Shown here piece by piece: positions 13,857-18,996 of a stretch of 18,996 nt of DNA. The notes beneath the pieces were generated by a model. The model worked only from the letters and a program-made list of their open reading frames with translations. It did no database searches and was not told the DNA's origin. This DNA comes from Acidimicrobiia bacterium (GTDB taxonomy: Bacteria; Actinomycetota; Acidimicrobiia; IMCC26256; BP-133): NCBI GenBank assembly GCA_025923175.1, contig JAICGL010000012.1:1-18996 (forward strand), in the 5' to 3' direction. The translations under genes were made by a program, and so were the position numbers. Position 1 is the first letter of the stretch, and each line of letters begins with the position of its first letter.

Positions 13857-14243
13857 ATGTTGACCGTACTGAACCGCACCCGTCCGCCCGCTCTTCAATG
13901 GTTGGCCACCGTCGCCGAGGGATGGGCCGAGCAGCCCGCCGCCGGCGCCATCTGCGTGGTCGAGGGCCAACTGACCGAGACCTACGTCCCCGGGCCAGAG
14001 GCGACGCGCCTCCGCCGGCGCCGTCTCGGCCTCGGAGCCGTCGCGGCGTTCGGGCCGGACCACATCCACGACGTCGTCAACACCGGGAGCACGCAGGCCC
14101 TGAGCATCCAGGTGTACACGCCGCGGCTCGTCACCATGACCTACTACGCCTTCCACGGCCGCCGTGGGCTCGAGGCAGTGCGGACCGAGCTCTCGGACCA
14201 TCCCGAGGTAGTGCGGGACAAGTCGGGCTGGGTCGCCGTCTGA
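13857..14243 (+). CDS. Cysteine-dioxygenase-like cupin with degenerate metal site
   Basis: This 128-residue single-domain cupin is shorter than bacterial cysteine dioxygenases, which run about 170-200. AGAICVVEGQLTETYV (31-46 region), GAVAAFGPDHIHDVVNTGS and ALSIQVYTPRLVTMTYY match the CDO fold (GavcVleGxLtE, HdVvNtgs, SlHvYsPpl). The iron-binding HDH triplet that normally precedes GavcV is replaced: the aligned segment reads WAEQPAAGA. The SLHVY histidine is Q (SIQVY). Only the third His position (IHDVVN) and the Tyr remain. It is therefore either a non-catalytic, ligand-sensing relative or uses another metal set. ATG 13857 follows GGGGG (13846-13850). It is probably co-transcribed with the large regulator 48 bases downstream, which would fit a sensor partner role. 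Confidence 0.72.
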   Translation: MLTVLNRTRPPALQWLATVAEGWAEQPAAGAICVVEGQLTETYVPGPEATRLRRRRLGLGAVAAFGPDHIHDVVNTGSTQALSIQVYTPRLVTMTYYAFHGRRGLEAVRTELSDHPEVVRDKSGWVAV

Positions 14244-14291
14244 CCGGAGAACCCCTCGCTCGTCCCATGTTCCGCTGCCAAGCTGTGGGCC

Positions 14292-17240
14292 ATGGGGACG
14301 TCCCCAGGGGTGCCCGGTCGCCGGACCGCGGCCGGCGGGCTTCGGCGGCGTATGACCGCCACGGACGGGCCGCCGCTCGTCGGGCGACACGACGAGTTGA
14401 GCGAGCTGGACCGGGAACTGGTTCGGGTCGGAACGGCAGGCGCACGTTGCGTGCTGATCACCGGCGAGGCCGGCGTGGGCAAGACCCGCCTGGCGCAGGA
14501 GCTGGTCGGCCGGCACCGGCGCGGCGTACTCGGGCTTTCCGCCCGGGCGTATCCACTTGGGAGCACCGATGCGTTCGGCCTGTGGGCCGAGGCGATCGAA
14601 CGCCACCTGCAGGACCTAGACCCGGCGGAGGTCGCCGACGTGTGCGGCGGCTACCTCGACGACCTCGCCGTGCTCTTCCACAGCGTGGCTGCCGCCCGGG
14701 GTCAGGCACCCGACCACGACCCGCCCCGTCTCCGCTTGTTAGAGGGCCTCGTGCGGATTACCGGCAAGTTGGCGAGCCGAACGCCCGTGGTCGTTGTGCT
14801 GGACGACGTGCACCTCGCCGACGCCTCGTCCTGGGAAGCGCTCCAACATCTCGTCCGGAACCTCGACGACCGGCCTCTCCTGGTGGTGGCGACGGCTCGG
14901 CCGGTAGAACTGTCCGACCACCCATCGGGCTCGGAGGTCGTGCTCGGTCTCGAGCAAGAAGGTCTGCTCACCCGGCTGCCGATCACCCCTCTCGATCTCG
15001 ATGCAACCAAGGTCCTCATCGAGAAGATCATCGGTGAGGTGCCCTCGCCGGGCCTGGTCCAATGGATCGCCGAACGGGCCCGGGGAAACCCGCTCTTCGT
15101 CGGCGGCCTGGTCCGTGCGCTCCTCGAGGAGAAGGCCGACCTCACGGCGCCCCGTCTGCGGCGCCTGCCCGAGACCCTCACCGAGCGCGTCACCACCCGC
15201 CTCCGGCTGCTGGACGATTCGGCGCGCCAGACCATCGAGCTGCTCGCAGTCGTGGGCCGTCCGGTCGACTGGGACGAGCTGGTGCCGCTGGCCGGCGAAA
15301 ACCCCGAGGAGCTCGAGTCGCGACTGCAGACACTCCTCCACGTCCGGCTCATACGGGAGGAGGAGCACGGTCGCGAGCTCTGCTACGAGGTGACCCATCC
15401 CCTGATCCAGGAGGCGGTCTACGAGGCGATCGGCGCCGGACGCCGCCGGCACCTCCACCGGCTCGCCGCCCGGACGCTCTTCGCCGCCGGACGACTCGCC
15501 GAAGCCGCCCCCCACTTCGCCCGGTCGGCCGGCGTCGGCGACACCGAAGCGCTCGCCGCTCTCATCGAAGCGCTCCGCCGGTCCGAAGCCCGGCAGGCGC
15601 ATCGGGAAGGGCTCGTCATCCTCGGCTCGCTGGTGGAGCTGCTTCCTCCCGGCGACGACCGCTGGCTCGAGGTGGCCGACGCGCTGTCCCGCCAGGCCGC
15701 CTGGGTCTACCGGGGCGGGATCGAACCGGAACTGGCCGTCAAGGCCATGCGGGCCATCGACGCCACCCTCACCAACGACGGCAATCTCGCTCGGCGCGCC
15801 GAGGTCAAATTCCGGCTGGCCAACTTCCTGGCCTGGGGGACCGGAGAACTCCCGGAAGCGGAGAAGGCCTGCGCGGAGGCGGTCGATCTCTTCCAGCAGG
15901 CCGGTGAGCAACGCAAGGCGCTCCTTGCCCGCAACGAGCTGTCGGCTCTCTACGGCTTGCGCGGCGACTGTGCCGCCTGGCGCGAGTCAGCCGCCGAGGC
16001 ACTGGCCGACGCTGAGGAGTTCGGCGATCGCTCCGCGCTCACCCAGGCCCTCGGAAATCTGTCGCTGGCCGCATGGCATCAGGGTGACTTCGACACCGCC
16101 CATCCGGCCATGAGCCGTGTCTGTGACCTCGCCCGGGAGGAAGGCAAGCCACACCGGCTCAGCCTCAGCCTTGTGAACTACGCCGCGTGTTCCTTCTTCC
16201 ATCGCACGTCGACCGAAGCCATGAAGCTGATCGACGAGGCGAAAGCCGTCAACCCGGCCTTCCGTGAGAGCCAGGTCCTGCAGTACGAGACGTTCTTCGC
16301 GTTCCTAGCCGGCGACTTCGGACGATCGCTCCGGGCCGCCCGTGACGTCTACGGCTCCCCGGCCTCCCGCGTTGGCCTCCGGAGTGCGTTTGCCTTTGCC
16401 TTCGCCGCCTTGTCCGCCACAGAAAGTGGCCTCCTGTCCGAGGCTGAGGCGTTCCTGACCCGGGTTCCACCCCAGTACTGGGCGCCAGGCTTCTTCTTCT
16501 TCGGGGACTACTCCCACTGGGCGCAGGGCGTACTCCTCGCTCGGACAGGTGCTGGTGGCGGCCGGGCGCACGTCGAAGAAGCGGTCACACAACTCCTCGA
16601 CAAGGGCTCGTTCTACCTCGTTTCCTTCCCCTTGGCCGACGTCGTCGAGATGGCGGTTGACGAATCCGACTCGGATGCGATGGGGGTGGCGGTCGAGCGA
16701 CTCGATGTCATCGCGAACAGGGTCGACCGACCGGTGCACTGGGGCCTCGCCAGACTCGGCTCAGCGGTTGCGCTGGCCGCTTCAGGGGAGCACAAGGCGG
16801 CGGCCGACGCCGCAACAGCGGCGGTTGGCCTGCTGGAGACAGCAGGCTGCCGAGCCCACGTCGCTCGTGCGCACCACGTGCTCGGTAGCGCCATCGCGAC
16901 CGTCGACCGGACGGCGGCCGTCGATGCCCTCGGACGTGCAGCGACGATCTTCGAGGCGTGCGGCGCGCCCTGGCGCCGGGAACGCAGCCTTGCCGCTCTC
17001 CGAGCGCTGCGCGGACCGGGCGAGCGTGCCGCCGCCGCCCTGCTCGGCCCGGAGGCGCTGTCGAAGCGGGAGTGGCAAGTCGCCGGCCTGGCGGCCTCCG
17101 GCCGGACCGCCGGGGAGATCGCCAAGCAGCTGTACCTCTCAGAACGCACCGTCGAAGGCCACCTGGCCAAGATCTACGCCAAGCTCGGCATCGACTCGAA
17201 GCTCGAGCTCATCCGCCGGGCAGGCGAGTTCGGGCTGTAG
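14292..17240 (+). CDS. LuxR-family transcriptional regulator with N-terminal AAA-type ATPase (LAL/MalT type), second copy
   Basis: This 982-residue protein is organised like the first regulator. LVGRHDELSELDREL (29-43) precedes Walker A GEAGVGKT (58-65); Walker B is TPVVVVLDDVHLADAS (164-179). A long helical-repeat region with TPR-like character (about 370-910) follows. A C-terminal LuxR/NarL helix-turn-helix (923-982) reads LSKREWQVAGLAASGRTAGE, then IAKQLYLSERTVEGHLAKIY. Start choice is uncertain: ATG 14292 gives a basic 20-residue extension, while ATG 14352 (MTATDGPPLVGR) begins right before the conserved region; neither has a clear Shine-Dalgarno. It follows the degenerate cupin on the same strand with a 48-base gap. 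A rare TTA leucine codon lies at 14739-14741 (residue 150). Likely targets are its own operon and the divergent MFS gene through the 22-bp tandem palindromes, but a separate MarR/TetR-type protein could own that site. Confidence 0.9.
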   Translation: MGTSPGVPGRRTAAGGLRRRMTATDGPPLVGRHDELSELDRELVRVGTAGARCVLITGEAGVGKTRLAQELVGRHRRGVLGLSARAYPLGSTDAFGLWAEAIERHLQDLDPAEVADVCGGYLDDLAVLFHSVAAARGQAPDHDPPRLRLLEGLVRITGKLASRTPVVVVLDDVHLADASSWEALQHLVRNLDDRPLLVVATARPVELSDHPSGSEVVLGLEQEGLLTRLPITPLDLDATKVLIEKIIGEVPSPGLVQWIAERARGNPLFVGGLVRALLEEKADLTAPRLRRLPETLTERVTTRLRLLDDSARQTIELLAVVGRPVDWDELVPLAGENPEELESRLQTLLHVRLIREEEHGRELCYEVTHPLIQEAVYEAIGAGRRRHLHRLAARTLFAAGRLAEAAPHFARSAGVGDTEALAALIEALRRSEARQAHREGLVILGSLVELLPPGDDRWLEVADALSRQAAWVYRGGIEPELAVKAMRAIDATLTNDGNLARRAEVKFRLANFLAWGTGELPEAEKACAEAVDLFQQAGEQRKALLARNELSALYGLRGDCAAWRESAAEALADAEEFGDRSALTQALGNLSLAAWHQGDFDTAHPAMSRVCDLAREEGKPHRLSLSLVNYAACSFFHRTSTEAMKLIDEAKAVNPAFRESQVLQYETFFAFLAGDFGRSLRAARDVYGSPASRVGLRSAFAFAFAALSATESGLLSEAEAFLTRVPPQYWAPGFFFFGDYSHWAQGVLLARTGAGGGRAHVEEAVTQLLDKGSFYLVSFPLADVVEMAVDESDSDAMGVAVERLDVIANRVDRPVHWGLARLGSAVALAASGEHKAAADAATAAVGLLETAGCRAHVARAHHVLGSAIATVDRTAAVDALGRAATIFEACGAPWRRERSLAALRALRGPGERAAAALLGPEALSKREWQVAGLAASGRTAGEIAKQLYLSERTVEGHLAKIYAKLGIDSKLELIRRAGEFGL

Positions 17241-17254
17241 CCCCCACCCGCCGA

Positions 17255-17284
17255 CAGGTACCTGGAACGCGTACTTGTACGCGT
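17255..17284. promoter_or_regulatory. Two adjacent palindromes upstream of a small gene
   Basis: CAGGTACCTG (17255-17264) is a perfect 10-base palindrome. Two bases later ACGCGTAC-TT-GTACGCGT (17267-17284) is a perfect 8-bp inverted repeat with a 2-base centre. They lie 14-44 bases after the stop of the second LAL regulator and about 70 bases before the small gene at 17356. The 2-base centre argues for a protein-binding site over an RNA hairpin. The rest of 17241-17355 holds no other feature I can name. Confidence 0.5.
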
Positions 17285-17355
17285 GGCGCCGGCCCCCCTT
17301 GGCCGTACCTTCGCCGCATGGCCTGCTAAGCGGGCCTCGAGAGAGGGGGAGACAC

Positions 17356-17535
17356 ATGAGCACCACATCGACCGAGCGGTTCCTGAAGCAGCTCTACGGA
17401 ATCGGCCCCGGGCATCAGAGCCCGGAGGTCACCACTGGCGACCCGGCGTTCCATCCCCATGGCGAAGGTGTCGCCAGCTGGCTAGACAGGATGTGGGGCA
17501 TCCGGTTTCCCCGGCGTGAGCGGCGGGCGGCCTGA
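17356..17535 (+). CDS. Small protein of unknown function (59 aa)
   Basis: ATG 17356 is preceded by a strong Shine-Dalgarno (GAGAGGGGGAGA, 17341-17352), the main reason to believe in it. The 59 residues start MSTTSTERFLKQLYGIGPGH, have a Pro/Gly/His-rich middle (DPAFHPHGEG) and end with an amphipathic-looking SWLDRMWGIRFPRRERRAA. There is no signal peptide, membrane segment or Cys. I do not recognise the family. A regulator partner, toxin-like peptide or DNA-associated peptide are all possible; none is supported. It stands alone between the second LAL gene and tRNA-Leu and may answer to the palindromes at 17255-17284. Confidence 0.6.
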   Translation: MSTTSTERFLKQLYGIGPGHQSPEVTTGDPAFHPHGEGVASWLDRMWGIRFPRRERRAA

Positions 17536-17560
17536 GGAAGCAGCCATCACCAACCGTCCG

Positions 17561-17643
17561 TGGGCGAGGGGGGATTTGAACCCCCACGAGGTTGCCCTCA
17601 CTGGCACCTGAAGCCAGCGTGTCTGCCATTTCACCACTCGCCC
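17561..17643 (-). tRNA. tRNA-Leu (anticodon CAG)
   Basis: On the minus strand the 83 bases fold as a type II tRNA. The acceptor GGGCGAG (17643-17637) pairs with CTCGCCC (17568-17562), the discriminator is A (17561), and the anticodon stem CTGGC/GCCAG holds loop TTCAGGT with anticodon CAG. A long variable arm (GAGGGCAACCTC) and a T-arm GGGGGTTCAAATCCCCC complete it. The 3' CCA is not encoded, as in many actinobacterial tRNAs. It would read CUG, the main leucine codon of this genome type. It is divergent from fhaA. Confidence 0.95.
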
Positions 17644-17662
17644 GAGTGACCCCGTGAGAGTA

Positions 17663-17689
17663 GCAGCCGGGCCCGGCGGGTCCGGCTGC
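17663..17689. promoter_or_regulatory. Strong hairpin between tRNA-Leu and fhaA
   Basis: GCAGCCGG (17663-17670) pairs with CCGGCTGC (17682-17689). Inside, GCCC and GGGT extend the stem to 12 bp with one G-U pair, leaving a 3-base loop (17675-17677). It lies in the 120-base divergent gap. On the minus strand a -10-like TACTCT (17662-17657) is adjacent on the tRNA side, so the palindrome would cover the tRNA promoter upstream of its -10. Confidence 0.45.
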
Positions 17690-17749
17690 CCGAAATGGGT
17701 CGAACCACACCTCTGTAAGCAGACGCCCGACCATGTCGGAGGCCGCCGG

Positions 17750-17755
17750 TAGTAT
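17750..17755 (+). promoter_or_regulatory. -10 box of fhaA (leaderless transcript likely)
   Basis: TAGTAT ends 8 bases before GTG 17764, which has no Shine-Dalgarno. Transcription would start at or within a few bases of the start codon, a common leaderless arrangement in actinobacteria. No clear -35 is present. Confidence 0.5.
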
Positions 17756-17763
17756 CCCCTGAC

Positions 17764-18417
17764 GTGGGTTTGCACGGGTTCGAGCGCCGGCTTGAGGCGC
17801 TCGTCGAGGGGGTCTTCTCCCGGGCCTTCCGCAGCGGCCTCCAGCCCGTCGAGATCGGCCGAAGGCTGGCCCGGGAGATGGACGATTCGCGCACCGTCGG
17901 TGTGCACGGCCTCATCGCGCCCAACTCCTTCCGGGTCCGGCTGGCGGACTCCGACCGGGAGCGGTTCGAGGCCTTCGAGCCCACCCTGCTGCGGGAGCTG
18001 GCCGACGCCGCCCGGGCGCATGCCCGCGACGAGGGCTACGGCTTCCTGGGTCAGGTCATCGTCTCGCTGGAGACCGATTCCGCCCTGGGTCCCGGCCAGT
18101 GCGCCATCACGGCGGAGATCAAGGCTGATCCCGACGGGCGGGTCGGCACCCTGGTCACGACCGAAGGCCGCCGGATTCCGGTGGCCGACCGGCCGATCGT
18201 CATCGGGCGCCTGTCGAGCTGCGACATCCCGCTCGGCGACCCCCAGGTGTCCCGCCGCCACGCCGAGGTCCGCCGCGACCCCGAGGGGTTCACCGTGTTC
18301 GACCTCGGCTCCACCAACGGCACCGTCGTCAACGGCTCACCCGTCCGGGAACGGCGGCTGGCCGACGGCGACGAGCTGCGGATCGGCTCTGCCACCATCC
18401 GCTTCGAGACCTCGTAA
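17764..18417 (+). CDS. fhaA: FhaA-type protein: DUF3662 plus FHA domain
   Basis: This is a 217-residue protein. Residues 1-120 (GLHGFERRLEALVEGVFSRA, FRSGLQPVEIGRRLAREMDD, IAPNSFRVRL) form the DUF3662/FhaA N-terminal domain. Residues 140-215 form an FHA phosphothreonine-binding domain with IGR (147-149), VSRRH (162-166) and DLGSTNG (180-186), all the usual contact residues. M. tuberculosis FhaA is about 527 residues because of a long disordered linker; here the linker is almost absent. It is known as a Ser/Thr-kinase substrate reader tied to cell-wall synthesis (binding phosphorylated MviN/MurJ) and lies upstream of pstP-rodA-pbpA-pknA/B in actinobacteria. GTG 17764 is set by the -10 box TAGTAT just upstream. 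Confidence 0.92.
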   Translation: MGLHGFERRLEALVEGVFSRAFRSGLQPVEIGRRLAREMDDSRTVGVHGLIAPNSFRVRLADSDRERFEAFEPTLLRELADAARAHARDEGYGFLGQVIVSLETDSALGPGQCAITAEIKADPDGRVGTLVTTEGRRIPVADRPIVIGRLSSCDIPLGDPQVSRRHAEVRRDPEGFTVFDLGSTNGTVVNGSPVRERRLADGDELRIGSATIRFETS

Positions 18418-18433
18418 GGGCGGCGAAAACCAG

Positions 18434-18907
18434 GTGCCCGAGGCGATCCTCACCATCCTCAAGTTCTGCTTTCTGGGGCTGCTGTACCTGTTCCTGGCCC
18501 GGGTCGTGAGAGCCGTCTACCGGGAGCTTTCGCCCGACCGGCCCGTCGCCGCCGCCAGCAACGGCAGCCGCTTCGGGCCGGGCCGCAGTGGCCGGGGCCG
18601 GCGAAGCGACCAGCCCACCCGGCCCTACAAGCTGAAGATGATCGACCCGGCCACCTCGCAGGTCTTCCCGCTCAGCGAAGAGGTCACGATCGGGCGGGCA
18701 CCAGGCTGCTCCGTGCCGCTGGCCGATGACACCTTCGTCTCCCAGCTCCACGCCCGCATCTACATCCGCGACGGCAAGCCCTTCGTGGAGGACCTCGGCT
18801 CCACCAACGGGACGTTCCTCAACCGCGACCGGCTGAGCAAGACGATGCCGCTCCACCGGGGCGACAAGCTCCAGATCGGCCAGACGGTGCTGGAGATCGT
18901 GCAATGA
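18434..18907 (+). CDS. fhaB: FhaB-type membrane-anchored FHA protein
   Basis: At 157 residues this matches the size of M. tuberculosis FhaB (155). An N-terminal membrane helix (about 5-27, ILTILKFCFLGLLYLFLARV) is followed by a basic glycine-rich linker (38-64) and a C-terminal FHA domain with IGR (86-88), VSQLHARI (102-109) and DLGSTNGTF (120-128). GTG 18434 is chosen because it opens directly on the membrane helix; AAGGG at 18416-18420 is a weak, distant ribosome binding site. The gene is 16 bases after fhaA, and its stop overlaps the next start as ATGA (18904-18907). It is a likely partner of PknA/PknB-type kinases at the division septum. Confidence 0.92.
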   Translation: MPEAILTILKFCFLGLLYLFLARVVRAVYRELSPDRPVAAASNGSRFGPGRSGRGRRSDQPTRPYKLKMIDPATSQVFPLSEEVTIGRAPGCSVPLADDTFVSQLHARIYIRDGKPFVEDLGSTNGTFLNRDRLSKTMPLHRGDKLQIGQTVLEIVQ

Positions 18908-18996
18908 AATTCGCCTTCGGGGACCGCACGGACGTCGGCCGGGGCCGGCCGGAGAACGAGGACAGCCACCTCGTCGACCCCGACGACGGGCTGTAC
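18904..18996 (+). CDS. pstP: PP2C-type Ser/Thr phosphatase PstP, N-terminal part (runs off window)
   Basis: Only 31 codons are present (MKFAFGDRTDVGRGRPENED...). TDVGRGRPENED matches the first conserved PP2C motif (TDxGxxRxxNED), whose Asp/Glu residues bind the catalytic metals. The four-base ATGA overlap with fhaB and the gene order fhaA-fhaB-pstP support the name. In actinobacteria this is the membrane phosphatase opposing PknA/PknB. Confidence 0.88.
   Translation, partial: MKFAFGDRTDVGRGRPENEDSHLVDPDDGLY

Noticed and set aside
13796..13879. Start of the MFS gene at ATG 13879
   Set aside because: The extra 28 codons would run through the tandem operator and promoter and are not membrane-protein-like; GTG 13795 or slightly later is more likely.
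1..18996. CRISPR array, insertion sequence, toxin-antitoxin or phage genes
   Set aside because: No regularly spaced repeats, transposase, integrase or phage structural genes were found on either strand.

Overview
The window is very GC-rich and gene-dense. It looks like chromosomal DNA of an actinobacterium, most likely an acidimicrobiial lineage. Three things support this. A secreted protein carries the 42-residue GYWLxxxDGGIFAFGDA repeat that I associate with Acidimicrobiia. Translation starts are often GTG with ATGA overlaps. The right end carries the actinobacterial fhaA-fhaB-pstP signalling cluster beside a tRNA-Leu(CAG). The assignment is inference from gene content; no search was run.

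Left part (1-6392): a branched-chain-amino-acid-type (HAAT/Liv) ABC importer reads rightward as substrate-binding protein (5' end outside the window), LivH, LivM and one polypeptide that fuses the LivG-type and LivF-type ATPases. Directly behind it is a small membrane protein with an Ada-like zinc-knuckle tail. After a nested stem-loop (4450-4503) come a class I SAM methyltransferase and a stand-alone MetE-type zinc methyltransferase with all four metal ligands. Next is a 170-base non-coding stretch with a repeated GGAGCGA motif, then a secreted two-part protein (five beta-type repeats plus a metallophosphoesterase of the GDNEW type).

Middle part (8208-17240): two large LuxR-family ATPase regulators (LAL/MalT type, 962 and 982 aa) sit among small metabolic genes. 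The first lies between a leftward VOC (glyoxalase/dioxygenase fold) gene and a rightward intradiol ring-cleavage dioxygenase. A perfect 24-base inverted repeat brackets the regulator (8695-8718 and 11656-11679). Each copy has the same orientation relative to its metabolic gene and lies 62 or 60 bases before its start codon. This looks like an undescribed regulon in which one LAL protein controls two ring-modifying enzymes and perhaps itself. Next, a leftward MFS transporter and a rightward cysteine-dioxygenase-like cupin plus the second LAL regulator diverge from a compact region. That region carries two tandem palindromes CACTCC-N4-GGAGTG exactly 22 bp apart, overlapped by promoters on both strands. 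The cupin has lost most of its iron ligands.

Right part (17241-18996): two short palindromes, a 59-aa unknown protein with a strong ribosome binding site, tRNA-Leu(CAG) on the minus strand, a strong hairpin, then fhaA, fhaB and the start of pstP reading rightward. From memory, the divergent tRNA-Leu/fhaA order matches leuT-fhaA in Mycobacterium tuberculosis, so this end is probably core chromosome near the origin and the part to its left is accessory metabolism.
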